A stretch of DNA of 37,888 bases, taken from positions 1-37,888 of the forward strand of contig JAISEJ010000029.1 in the NCBI GenBank assembly GCA_031264155.1, written 5' to 3'. Numbering within the stretch: the first letter of the stretch is position 1; each line of letters opens with the position of its first letter. The translations under genes and the position numbers were made by a program. The DNA comes from Tannerella sp. GTDB lineage: Bacteria > Bacteroidota > Bacteroidia > Bacteroidales > Tannerellaceae. The notes beneath the pieces were generated by a model. It had not been told where the DNA came from. It did no database searches and worked only from the letters and a program-made list of their open reading frames with translations. Shown piece by piece: positions 1 through 9,561 of this stretch.

Positions 1-203
1 TCATCCGCGACAATGACCTTACCTTCCTTATCGTAAAGGAACTGTTCGACGCCGGAATATTCGTCAACCCGGTCCTTTCGCCGGCCGTAGCGTCGCAGGA
101 CACGCTGATACGTTTTTCATTAATGGCAACACATACAAAAGAACAGTTGGATTATGCGCTGGAAGCTATTCGGAAGATATTCAAAATACATCACCTGATT
201 TAA
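1..203 (+). CDS. C-terminus of a pyridoxal-phosphate alpha-oxoamine synthase / class II aminotransferase (serine palmitoyltransferase / AONS / KBL-like), 5' truncated by window
   Basis: Frame 3 reads ...IRDNDLTFLIVKELFDAGIFVNPVLSPAVASQDTLIRFSLMATHTKEQLDYALEAIRKIFKIHHLI*; the 'GIFVNPVLSPAV...LIRFSLMATHT' block is typical of this family's C-terminus. Confidence 0.7.
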   Translation, partial: IRDNDLTFLIVKELFDAGIFVNPVLSPAVASQDTLIRFSLMATHTKEQLDYALEAIRKIFKIHHLI

Positions 204-219
204 TCACCGACCGAAAAAC

Positions 220-1347
220 ATGAAATTTATTCAGGGTAAAAGTTGTTGTTGCGGATTAAGTGTAAAAGGCTGTTCCCGGGCGAAAAACAAACTTAATAAT
301 TACGATTGGCTGCATGATATCAAAGAAGCGCAGACAGCTACCGATTTTGTGGAAGTTCAATTCAAGAACACGCGTAAAGGATATTTCCTCAACAGCGAAC
401 ACATATCGCTGGAAAAGGGCGATATTGTAGCCGTAGAATCCGTTCCCGGACATGACGTCGGGACAGTGACGCTGACGGGAAAACTCGTATTGCTGCAGAT
501 GAAGAAAAACCGGTATCGTTTCGACGAGGAACCGAAAATCGTCTATCGCATCGCCCGGCAGGCGGATATTGAAAAATACGAAGAATCCAAGAAACGCGAG
601 CATCCGACGATGATTCGTTCCCGCCGGATAGCGACGGAACTTGGCCTTAACATGAAGATCGGCGATGTGGAATACCAGGGCGATGGCAACAAGGCCATAT
701 TCTACTATATAGCCGACGAGCGCGTTGACTTCCGTCAGCTGATAAAGATTTTGGCCGAAACCTTTCACGTTCGCATAGAAATGAAACAGATAGGCGCGCG
801 CCAGGAGGCCGGTCGTATCGGTGGCATAGGCCCCTGCGGACGCGAGCTTTGCTGTTCGGCATGGATGAGCAGCTTTATCTCGGTAGCTACCGATGCCGCA
901 CGCTATCAGGATTTGTCCATGAACCCCCAGAAGCTTGCAGGCCAGTGCGCCAAACTCAAATGTTGCCTTAACTACGAAGTAGATGCTTACGTCGAAGGAC
1001 GCAAGCAACATCCTTCGCGTAAAATAGAGCTTATTACGGCAGACAGTACATACTATCACTTCAAGACGGACATATTAAAGAGTGAAATCACTTATTCCAC
1101 CGACAAGGTTCAACCCGTAAATCTTATGACCATATCTTCGCAACGCGCTTTCGACATTATACAAATGAACAAAAAGGGCGGAAAGCCATTCTCCCTGCTC
1201 TGCGATTCGGAGGTCAAGGAGGAAAAGCGCGATTCCAAAGATATTCTGGACGACAACATTTCCCGTTTCGACAAAGCAAAGAAGAAGAAGAAAAAGAAGA
1301 AGTCGAACAGCAAAAATAATACTGCCGGCAAATCAAGCAGTGAATAA
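220..1347 (+). CDS. ricT: PSP1-domain protein, RicT/YaaT family
   Basis: 375 aa ORF; Cys-rich N-terminus, 'GIGPCGRELCCSAWM...QKLAGQCAKLKCCLNYEVDAY' PSP1/RicT signature; Lys-rich C-terminal tail. Confidence 0.88.
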   Translation: MKFIQGKSCCCGLSVKGCSRAKNKLNNYDWLHDIKEAQTATDFVEVQFKNTRKGYFLNSEHISLEKGDIVAVESVPGHDVGTVTLTGKLVLLQMKKNRYRFDEEPKIVYRIARQADIEKYEESKKREHPTMIRSRRIATELGLNMKIGDVEYQGDGNKAIFYYIADERVDFRQLIKILAETFHVRIEMKQIGARQEAGRIGGIGPCGRELCCSAWMSSFISVATDAARYQDLSMNPQKLAGQCAKLKCCLNYEVDAYVEGRKQHPSRKIELITADSTYYHFKTDILKSEITYSTDKVQPVNLMTISSQRAFDIIQMNKKGGKPFSLLCDSEVKEEKRDSKDILDDNISRFDKAKKKKKKKKSNSKNNTAGKSSSE

Positions 1348-1349
1348 AG

Positions 1350-1826
1350 ATGAAAGCAGATTCGTTAAGCAACATCATAATCGCCGTTATAACGGCTTCA
1401 TGCCTTTGCTTTTCATGTGGCAATGACACCGTTTATAACAAGTTTCAGCCGGTACGCGACAAAGTGTGGGACAAGCGGTCGGAATATTACTTTAAGTTTG
1501 AGATAAAAGATTCCTCCATACCTTATAACATCCTGCTGCAGATACGTAATAACGATATGTACGGCTATCAAAACTTATGGCTGCTCTGCGAACAGCTGCA
1601 ACCCGACAGCATTTCGGTAAAAGACACGATAGAGTGCATGTTGGCAGATGATTTCGGGAAATGGAACGGCAACGGCATCACGCTTTTCCAAAGCCGGTTT
1701 ACGCTTCACGATCATTATATTTTCCCCGATACGGGGCAATATACAATAAGCATACGCCACGGCATGAGGGATGACAGCCTGAAAGGAATAGAAGACATCG
1801 GACTGTTCATCGAAAAAGCAAAATGA
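1350..1826 (+). CDS. gldH: GldH-family gliding motility lipoprotein
   Basis: 158 aa, signal peptide with lipobox-like CFSC, GldH-like body (YNKFQPV..W.., LLQIRNNDMYGYQNLWL); starts 3 bp after ricT stop. Confidence 0.8.
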   Translation: MKADSLSNIIIAVITASCLCFSCGNDTVYNKFQPVRDKVWDKRSEYYFKFEIKDSSIPYNILLQIRNNDMYGYQNLWLLCEQLQPDSISVKDTIECMLADDFGKWNGNGITLFQSRFTLHDHYIFPDTGQYTISIRHGMRDDSLKGIEDIGLFIEKAK

Positions 1827-2334
1827 AATCCCGGTTATAAGAGTTTTTTTGCATGCCCGAAAAAAGGAATTATTTTCAGAAATCGCTATATTTTCCTATT
1901 TAGCCGTTCAGTTTTTGCGTTTGTCATACCGTGGTAGAAGAAGTTACTATTTTGAATTGATGTTTGCATATCATTTTTACTGTAGTTGCAAATTCATTTA
2001 ATGCTATTGCTCACCCACACCACTATATCATTTTCGATTTAACCGCCGCAATAATATGGTGACCGAAGGTTTCGAGGTCAAGACCGAAACTGTTACAGCT
2101 ATTTTATATGCTCTCTGCCGGCGATTTGTGACTCTTTTTCTTACCTCCACGAAAGTTTTCCGAAAAAAATCCTGTTTTTATTGCATGATAATTTTATTTT
2201 TCTCACCTTTACCGTCTATATTATAAGTCTCTCAATTAAAAAAACAAGGCAATGAACAGGATTTTTTTTTTCATATCGTTCTGTTATCGGGTATACTGAT
2301 ATCGTGTAACAACAGTGAATATGAAGAAGCAGGA

Positions 2335-3468
2335 GTGACCGGAGCCGGTTATGAAAAATTGAATAGTGAGAATTTCATCTCTAAGGAAGACGTTATCGGC
2401 AAAGCTCCAACCATTTTCGCCAAACTCACTGAATCCGTTTTCGAAGCAAAAGCGACAACATATTCGGAAGAATTGGCAGGTTTTTTGAGCGAAAGGGAAA
2501 TTAAGCAAATCTTCCCCGTCAAGGACAATAAAAAAGTATTGAATGCTTACTACATCGTTACGTACGAAGGCGGCGGTTTCGCTATAATCGGCGCAGATGA
2601 ACGGATACCCGAAATCCTGGCCTTCTCCGAAGATTCGGATTTCCCGTTCGAAAGTGAAGAAATAACGCTTGACATGGAAAATAAAGAAATTCCTTTAGGA
2701 TTGCATTTTTGGCTAAACGACATGAAAACCGCCGTTTCGCTGCTAAGAACCAAAAATATTAATATTTTTATGGACGGTGACAATACTGTGGAAATCTACA
2801 GCGGTGGAGGGCTACCGGGAAGTTATCCCAACGAAGATTATCCTTTCGGTTACATGTTAACTACCAAATGGGGACAGAAAAACGGATACAACCAATATAT
2901 ACCCTTATGTTCTTCCGGTAGTCAACAGGCTTCCGCCGGATGCGGCCCGGTTGCTTTAGCTCAGATAATGAAATATTGGGAATATCCTCCCGTTACGTTC
3001 AACTGGGCTAATATGGCCGGTACTTATGCCACAACCGCAACAGCGACCCTTCTGTCTGACATATATGATGCAACCAACTCGTATTCGGATCCGAGCGATA
3101 ATTGTGCAACTCTAACGGTTCAGAATCAAATGTATTATGCATTAAATAATTACGGATACTATAATTCAAACTGGTTTCATCCATTTAATATTACAACTGC
3201 GAAAAATGAAATCTCATCCGACAGGCCGGTTCTTTTATTTGCGAGTGTAGAAGGTAATAGTGGAGCTGCTCATTATTGGGTTACGGATGGTCAGTTTAGT
3301 CTGGTGATGATAGATCTCAACAATCAGGCAAATTCACAGGAACATTACTATTTTCACATGAATTGGGGTTGGTATGGAGATTATAATGGATGGTATAAAA
3401 GCAACGTCTCTTCGCCAGAATACCGCCGGGAGAAAAAATATGGAAAAGATCTTTTAGAAGTGATTTAA
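2335..3468 (+). CDS. C10 family (streptopain-like) cysteine peptidase with Spi propeptide; annotated start is probably internal (see poly-T finding)
   Basis: Catalytic Cys motif 'SAGCGPVALAQIMKYWEYP', His motif 'GAAHYWVTDG', 'HMNWGWYGDYNGWY'; ORF opens at a GTG with an open but ATG-less frame upstream encoding a lipobox. Confidence 0.85.
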   Translation: MTGAGYEKLNSENFISKEDVIGKAPTIFAKLTESVFEAKATTYSEELAGFLSEREIKQIFPVKDNKKVLNAYYIVTYEGGGFAIIGADERIPEILAFSEDSDFPFESEEITLDMENKEIPLGLHFWLNDMKTAVSLLRTKNINIFMDGDNTVEIYSGGGLPGSYPNEDYPFGYMLTTKWGQKNGYNQYIPLCSSGSQQASAGCGPVALAQIMKYWEYPPVTFNWANMAGTYATTATATLLSDIYDATNSYSDPSDNCATLTVQNQMYYALNNYGYYNSNWFHPFNITTAKNEISSDRPVLLFASVEGNSGAAHYWVTDGQFSLVMIDLNNQANSQEHYYFHMNWGWYGDYNGWYKSNVSSPEYRREKKYGKDLLEVI

Positions 3469-3542
3469 AAAGTATTCTATCTATACCCCCCCCCAATTAA
3501 TATAAAAGAAAGCTATACTTCGCACGGTCTGGTTTTGTGCAT

Positions 3543-3561
3543 TGCCCGTCAGGGCATTTTT
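3543..3561 (+). terminator. Putative rho-independent terminator downstream of the C10 peptidase
   Basis: TGCCC-GTCA-GGGCA followed by TTTTT. Confidence 0.5.
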
Positions 3562-3778
3562 GAAAGTCTCTAAGTATACTTTGAGGGGTTCCAAAGATAC
3601 CCGGAGAGTTTTTTTTCCGCAAAAAGGAGCGCCGGAAGCCAGCTAAAGAGCGTAATATACTTTTTATAGCACCACCCGAAAATTTAATTGCTTACGCAGA
3701 GAATTGGAATTTTAAGCAACAAATGACTATGAAAACCTCTTTATTCACAGGTTTGCGACAATTTGATTTACACTCCAA

Positions 3779-5230
3779 TCAGCCCTGCTCTTTCCTTGCC
3801 GCGTCTATCCTGAGAAAAATAAACAACAGTATCGTGAACCCCCACAGGGCCGATCCTCCATAACTGAAAAACGGCAAAGGGATTCCTATTACGGGGGTAA
3901 GGCCGCACACCATTCCGATATTGACGAAAGCATGGAAAAAGAATATCGCCGCCACGCCATACCCATATACCCGTCCGAACACGGACGTCTGCCGTTCGGC
4001 AAGTAATATGAGGCGCAGGATAAACACCCCGTAAACAAAAATCACGAAAAACGATCCGATAAAGCCGAACTCTTCCCCTACCGTGCAAAAAATAAAATCC
4101 GTATCCTGCTCCGGTACATATTTCAGTTTCGTCTGCGTTCCGTTTAAAAATCCCTTGCCGGAAAAACCGCCGGAACCTATTGCTATTTTAGACTGATTGA
4201 CGTTATAACCCGTGCCCGCAGGGTCGTCTTCTATTCCCAGGGATACTTTTATGCGCTGCTGCTGGTGAGGCTTCAATACCTTATCGAACACATAATCCAC
4301 GGAAAACATGAACCCCAGCGATACAAGGGCAAAAAGCGCCAGCAATATATATTTCCAAAGTATCTGCCGGAATGAGTATAAAACCAGGAATACGGAAAAG
4401 CCGACAATCACGCCAATCAGCACCCAAGCCATATTGAACGGATAAAACAGGGATAAAATATAGCCTGCAACGCCGGAACATGCCGTTATCAGGAAAAAAT
4501 ACGCGCCTAACTTGCGCTTATCCAGGACAAAATGCAACATGACACAGATTATCGCAAGGATAAGGCTGCATATAATCAACTCGCTTACCGGCGTATTATT
4601 CCAGATAAACGATTCATATTTCAATTCAAGAACGAAAAATATAGCCGCACAAAGGCTTGTAAGCAATACGTACCCGGACATTCCTTCGCGGTACAGCACC
4701 AGTGTAAAAGCAAGAAAGACAAGTGCGGAACCCGTCTCATGTTGCAAAATAATACATAGCGCCGGCGCCAGCACGATTCCTGCGGAAGCAATAAAACCTC
4801 TAACCGTAAGCAAATTAAACTCATACGTATTCATAAACCGCGCAAGGGCAAGCGCCGTTGCAAACTTGGCAAACTCGGCCGGCTGCAGGCGAATGGAAGA
4901 GGTAATCACAAGCCACGAACGGGAACCTTTTATATCGGGAGCGATAAAAACGGTCAGGAGAAGCAGCAGGATTATCAGGCCGTATATAGGGTATGCAAAT
5001 GTTTCAAAGAAATTCTTGTCGAGCATCATGATCAGAAAAATAAGCACGACGGAAGTTCCTATCCAGATAAGCTGCATGGCCGGACGCCCCTGCAGCCCGA
5101 AAAATTCGGGATTGTCAAAATCGTAGCTGGCCCCGCAGATACTGATCCAACCCATCGCAACCAATATTACGTACAGCAGAATCGTAAACCAGTCAACCGA
5201 CTTCCACATGCTCGTCCTCATGCTCTCCAT
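3779..5230 (-). CDS. rodA: Rod shape-determining protein RodA (SEDS glycosyltransferase)
   Basis: Polytopic SEDS protein; 'AEFAKFATALALA', 'TGYNVNQSKIAIGSGGFSGKGFLNGTQTKLKYVPEQDTDFIF', 'GIPLPFFSYGGSAL'. ORF track start 5359 extended; likely start ATG at 5230 or 5209. Confidence 0.95.
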   Translation of the reverse strand: MESMRTSMWKSVDWFTILLYVILVAMGWISICGASYDFDNPEFFGLQGRPAMQLIWIGTSVVLIFLIMMLDKNFFETFAYPIYGLIILLLLLTVFIAPDIKGSRSWLVITSSIRLQPAEFAKFATALALARFMNTYEFNLLTVRGFIASAGIVLAPALCIILQHETGSALVFLAFTLVLYREGMSGYVLLTSLCAAIFFVLELKYESFIWNNTPVSELIICSLILAIICVMLHFVLDKRKLGAYFFLITACSGVAGYILSLFYPFNMAWVLIGVIVGFSVFLVLYSFRQILWKYILLALFALVSLGFMFSVDYVFDKVLKPHQQQRIKVSLGIEDDPAGTGYNVNQSKIAIGSGGFSGKGFLNGTQTKLKYVPEQDTDFIFCTVGEEFGFIGSFFVIFVYGVFILRLILLAERQTSVFGRVYGYGVAAIFFFHAFVNIGMVCGLTPVIGIPLPFFSYGGSALWGFTILLFIFLRIDAARKEQG

Positions 5231-7118
5231 CACTTGCGTTTTCTTCCTCCTTTGCTTTTTTGATGTAATTGATTGACCCCGGCGATGTGCTCCAGTTCTG
5301 CATCTGATATTCGAGCCATCTGTCGCCGGCGGGAATTTCGCCGTAGAAATATTTCTCAAGCATCAGTCGGGCTACCGGTACGGATACCGTGGCTCCCCAT
5401 CCTCCGTTTTCCGCATAAACTACAATGGCCACCTTCGGATTATTCATCGGGGCGAAAGCGATACACGCCGAATGGTCGCGACCGTGCGGATTTTGTACGG
5501 TTCCCGTTTTGCCGCAGACGTCAATATTCGGCAGATACATCCTGCCGCAGGTGCCACCCGCTGACGTCACCGCCATGCGCATGCCTTCGACGATATACCC
5601 GTAATATTCCTCATTTATCCCGGTATATTTCCTTGTCCGGTAAATCTCTTCCTGTTCCGTATCCTGTATTTTGCTGACCACGTGGGGAACGATATAGAAA
5701 CCGCGGTTTGCAATCGTAGCGGCAAGATTGCAGATTTGCAGCGGGGTGGCGTTTATTTCCCCCTGGCCGATAGCAATTGATATGATGCTGCTCGAATTCC
5801 AGCGCCCGTTATGTGATTTGTCATACGCGCTGCTGTTAGGAATATACCCCCGTTGCTCCCCGGGCAAATCAACGCCTAAAGGATAGCCGAATCCCTGGGC
5901 TACGATATAGTTTTTCCAGACCTCAAACGCTTCCTGCACGCTCCCGTAACGCGAGCGACTGTCCAGCATATCATGCAATCCCCAGCAATAGTAGGCGTTA
6001 CACGACGTTGCCAGCGAGGGCACAAGCGAAATGGGTGAGTAATGCGGGTGGCATTTGGGATGTCCGCCCAGATACGGATAGCCAAGCTCGCATGTATAAA
6101 CCTTCTCTTTTGTCACAACGCCTTCCTGCAGAAAGATAAGCCCCTGTGTCGGTTTGAAGGTCGACCCCGGCGAATATGACCCCATGATCGTACGATCGAG
6201 CAGCGGACGCTGGACATCACGCTCAAGCATCAGGTAGTTGCTGCCGCGCTGCCGTCCGATCAGGAGGCCCGGATCGTAGGACGGCGACGAAACGAGGCAA
6301 AGCACCTCGCCCGTGGCAGGCTCTATCATCACGATTGCTCCCGGTTTATTCTGCATAATCATCTCTCCGTAAGCCTGCAGTTCCATATCAATCGACAGCG
6401 TGATATTCTTTCCCGATACCGGGGCTATATCATGTTCGCCGTTCTCATATTTGCCCTTGACGCGCCCGTGCGCATCACGCAGCAGAATCTCAACCCCCTT
6501 CTCGCCCCGCAATATGTTTTCGTACGACCGCTCAACGCCCGAACGCCCCGAACGATCCCCCGGAGCATAATAATCGTCGGCCTCAAGGTCTTTGCGGTTT
6601 ACCTCTCCCAGATTGCCCAGTACATTGGCCGCATTCGAGCAGCCGTATTCACGCAATGGGCGGTTACGGATATAAAATCCGGGAAACTTATAAAATTTCT
6701 CCTGCAAAACTCCATATTCGACAGCCGAAAGCTGGCTCATAAACATCTGCGAAATATACGGGCTATAACTGGAGTTACTTTTGATGCCTGCCATGCGGCT
6801 GTCAAAAAAATCTTTCGTGATTCCCACGGTATTGCAGAAATCGATTGTATCGAATTGCACTATTTCACGCATGATAACCATAATATCATACGACGGCTGG
6901 TTATAGACGAGCAACTTCCCGTTACGATCGTATATCACACCGCGGGACGGATATAAGGTGCGTCGCAGAAAAGCATTGCTGTCCGCCCATTTCTTATAAT
7001 CGTCGCTCATGATCTGCAGGTAAAACAGACGGACGACAAAGATAAATAACAAAGCAAGAACAGCGCCCGCAATTACGTGTCTCCTGTTACTGTAATAATA
7101 TTTAGGTTTGTTATTCAT
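5193..7118 (-). CDS. mrdA: Penicillin-binding protein 2
   Basis: PBP dimerisation and transpeptidase domains; active-site 'SPGSTFKPTQG' (SxxK) and 'CGKTGT' (KTG); ORF track start 7154, likely start MNNKPKYYYSNRRH at 7118. Confidence 0.94.
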   Translation of the reverse strand: MNNKPKYYYSNRRHVIAGAVLALLFIFVVRLFYLQIMSDDYKKWADSNAFLRRTLYPSRGVIYDRNGKLLVYNQPSYDIMVIMREIVQFDTIDFCNTVGITKDFFDSRMAGIKSNSSYSPYISQMFMSQLSAVEYGVLQEKFYKFPGFYIRNRPLREYGCSNAANVLGNLGEVNRKDLEADDYYAPGDRSGRSGVERSYENILRGEKGVEILLRDAHGRVKGKYENGEHDIAPVSGKNITLSIDMELQAYGEMIMQNKPGAIVMIEPATGEVLCLVSSPSYDPGLLIGRQRGSNYLMLERDVQRPLLDRTIMGSYSPGSTFKPTQGLIFLQEGVVTKEKVYTCELGYPYLGGHPKCHPHYSPISLVPSLATSCNAYYCWGLHDMLDSRSRYGSVQEAFEVWKNYIVAQGFGYPLGVDLPGEQRGYIPNSSAYDKSHNGRWNSSSIISIAIGQGEINATPLQICNLAATIANRGFYIVPHVVSKIQDTEQEEIYRTRKYTGINEEYYGYIVEGMRMAVTSAGGTCGRMYLPNIDVCGKTGTVQNPHGRDHSACIAFAPMNNPKVAIVVYAENGGWGATVSVPVARLMLEKYFYGEIPAGDRWLEYQMQNWSTSPGSINYIKKAKEEENASDGEHEDEHVEVG

Positions 7119-7629
7119 TTCCGTCTTTTCCCAGATTAAACGCTTCCATAACAAGAATCAGCAACAGTGAAAACAGGATAGCGGATACCATCTTCATAAT
7201 CATCTGCAGCGGCTGAAAAAAAGTAAAGGATTCTATCACGAACAGTGCCAGATGATGAAATACCGTCAATGTGAAAGCATAGCGGATAAAATTACCGTAT
7301 CCGAACAGCCTGTAGGAAGGCAAACTTCCTTCGGGCAGGTCTTTCACATCGACAAAACGCTCCAGCAGAGGCCTGCGGATAAAACCTGCAAATGAACACG
7401 CGGCAGCATGCATGCCAAACGTGTTTGAAAATATATCAACCACAAGCCCAAGCAGAAACGACAGCATAATAACACTCGAACGGGTCATGTCGACAGGCAA
7501 TTTCAAAAGAACGTAAATATAAATGAACGGGGTTACAAACTTAAACAGATGTATATTATTCATTATCAGTACTTGTAACAATACAAATACAATGAAATAA
7601 ACCGCTAATCGAAACCATGTCCTAACCAT
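7111..7629 (-). CDS. mreD: Rod shape-determining protein MreD
   Basis: 172 aa integral membrane protein between mreC and mrdA. Confidence 0.85.
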   Translation of the reverse strand: MVRTWFRLAVYFIVFVLLQVLIMNNIHLFKFVTPFIYIYVLLKLPVDMTRSSVIMLSFLLGLVVDIFSNTFGMHAAACSFAGFIRRPLLERFVDVKDLPEGSLPSYRLFGYGNFIRYAFTLTVFHHLALFVIESFTFFQPLQMIMKMVSAILFSLLLILVMEAFNLGKDGNE

Positions 7630-8497
7630 TTCCCATCGCCTCCCGTTCTATTTCCCATTGTTCATCCTGCGAATGATTGACAATCACCCACAAAGCATTT
7701 AAAGACTGAAAATCCGCCGCAAGACGCACTTTTAAAGAGTAAAAATTATAATCGCGCTGCTTATCAAACGATTCAACGACGCCCGTAATAAGTCCCTGCG
7801 GGAAAACCGCCGAATAGCCGCTCGTCACAATCGTGTCGCCGACCTGAAACGTTGCATGCGCAGGAAGTTCAAGATACGCATATCTCACATCATCGCCTCG
7901 CCATGCCAATCCGCCGAAAAAACTCGTATTTTTCACCTTGCAGTTTACCTTATACTTCGTATTCAAAAGAGAGATCACGATCGAATAATGGTTTTTAACC
8001 GTCATAACGATACCAACAACGCCGCGCGGTGAAATAACCCCCATATCAGGGCGTATCCCGTCTCCAAAGCCTTTATTTATCGTAATATAATTGTTAACAT
8101 AGGTCGTCGTATTGTTTGCAACTCCTGCCGCTATGTATTCATACGTATAATCCGGCGCCGGCACACCGGCAGTTCTTGCCGTATCGGTCAGAAAAACCCG
8201 GCTAAAATCGACCGTATCAAGAGACGTCTTTTTCAGCTGTTCCTGCAGCCGGAGGATTTCCATTTCAAGCAAACTGTTATGTTCAAGCAACTGCTGGTTT
8301 ACGTTCTGAAGATTAAGATAAGAAAGTACGGTATTAGACACTGAAGATATACTGCCCGTAATGGCATTGGCCGAACTCAATATCATGTTCCGCTGATAGG
8401 CATTATTTCTGTATATAAGGACAAATGAGATTATTTCACATAAAAGAAACAAAATCCAATGCCTTTTTGATATAAGAAATGCCAGCAGCTTTTGCAT
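7622..8497 (-). CDS. mreC: Rod shape-determining protein MreC
   Basis: N-terminal TM, coiled coil, 'INKGFGDGIRPDMGVISPRGVVGIV' beta domain typical of MreC. Confidence 0.92.
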   Translation of the reverse strand: MQKLLAFLISKRHWILFLLCEIISFVLIYRNNAYQRNMILSSANAITGSISSVSNTVLSYLNLQNVNQQLLEHNSLLEMEILRLQEQLKKTSLDTVDFSRVFLTDTARTAGVPAPDYTYEYIAAGVANNTTTYVNNYITINKGFGDGIRPDMGVISPRGVVGIVMTVKNHYSIVISLLNTKYKVNCKVKNTSFFGGLAWRGDDVRYAYLELPAHATFQVGDTIVTSGYSAVFPQGLITGVVESFDKQRDYNFYSLKVRLAADFQSLNALWVIVNHSQDEQWEIEREAMGNG

Positions 8498-8505
8498 AAC
8501 GGGAA

Positions 8506-9528
8506 CTAATTCCTATACAGGAAATTGAATTTATTCAAATTTTTCAGGGCAACGCCGGTTCCGCGCGCCACGGCGCGAAGCGGATCTTCGGCAACATGAA
8601 ACTTAATATTTATTTTATCTGTCAGACGCTTTTCCAAACCGCGCATAAGCGCGCCCCCGCCCGTCAGATGAATCCCGTTACGTACAATATCCGCATACAA
8701 TTCAGGAGGCGTATTTTCCAACGTATTCATGATTGTCGCCTCCACCTTGATGATTGATTTATCAAGGCAATGCGCCATTTCCTGATGGGAAATAGGCACT
8801 TCCATAGGGAGTGACGTCATCTGGTTCGGCCCGTGAACAATATAATCTTCCGGAGGATTTTCCAGGGAAGTAAGTACGGAGCCTACATTGATTTTTATCA
8901 TCTCTGCCGTACGTTCTCCGACCTTGACGTTATGCTGGCGACGCATATATTCCATAATGTCTTCGGTAAAAACATCTCCTGCCGTGCGAATTGAGGTCTT
9001 CGTGACAATACCGCCAAGGGAAATAACGGCAACTTCGGTTGTTCCTCCGCCGATATCGACAACCATGTGTCCTTCCGGAGCTTCCACATCAAGGCCAATA
9101 CCTACCGCTGCCGCCATTGGCTCATCAATAAGATAAACTTCACGTCCTCCGGCTCTTTCGGACGAATCCCTTACGGCGCGACGTTCCACCTCCGTAGCGC
9201 CCGACGGCACGCATATAACGATGCGTAAAGAGGGTGAAAACCAACGGTTTTTAAAGTTTATCATTTTTATCATGCCGCGTATCATCTGTTCCGCAGCATA
9301 AAAGTCTGCGATAACACCGTCTCCGAGAGGACGTATTGTACGTATCTCGTCGTGCGTTTTTTCATACATCAGGCGAGCTTGTTCGCCGACGGCAAGCACC
9401 TTGTCCGTTCGTCTGTCGAGCGCCACTACTGAAGGTGCGTCAACTACTATTTTGTCATCGCAGATGATGATCGTATTAGCCGTACCAAGGTCGATTGCTA
9501 TATCTTTTGTAAAAGAGAATAATCCCAT
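8506..9528 (-). CDS. mreB: Rod shape-determining actin homologue MreB
   Basis: 'DIAIDLGTANTIIICDDKIVVDAPSVVA', 'VDIGGGTTEVAVISLGGIV', 'LTGGGALMRGL'. Confidence 0.97.
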   Translation of the reverse strand: MGLFSFTKDIAIDLGTANTIIICDDKIVVDAPSVVALDRRTDKVLAVGEQARLMYEKTHDEIRTIRPLGDGVIADFYAAEQMIRGMIKMINFKNRWFSPSLRIVICVPSGATEVERRAVRDSSERAGGREVYLIDEPMAAAVGIGLDVEAPEGHMVVDIGGGTTEVAVISLGGIVTKTSIRTAGDVFTEDIMEYMRRQHNVKVGERTAEMIKINVGSVLTSLENPPEDYIVHGPNQMTSLPMEVPISHQEMAHCLDKSIIKVEATIMNTLENTPPELYADIVRNGIHLTGGGALMRGLEKRLTDKINIKFHVAEDPLRAVARGTGVALKNLNKFNFLYRN

Positions 9529-9561
9529 AGTGTTCTATTTCGTTTTTCGTTGAGAAAATAA

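Noticed and set aside
256-1059. Long antisense ORFs (e.g. 256..1059 -, 14621..15883 -, 4512..5126 +)
   Set aside because: Each lies opposite a strongly recognisable gene (ricT, mutS2, rodA) and shows no recognisable domain; typical shadow ORFs.
1827-2251. 425-bp intergenic gap after gldH as a possible ncRNA or small gene
   Set aside because: AT-rich with no convincing ORF, promoter/terminator pair or stable fold seen by eye; nothing to support.
3485-3494. C9 homopolymer after the C10 peptidase as a phase-variation tract
   Set aside because: It lies outside any coding frame, after the stop codon at 3468; no supported consequence.
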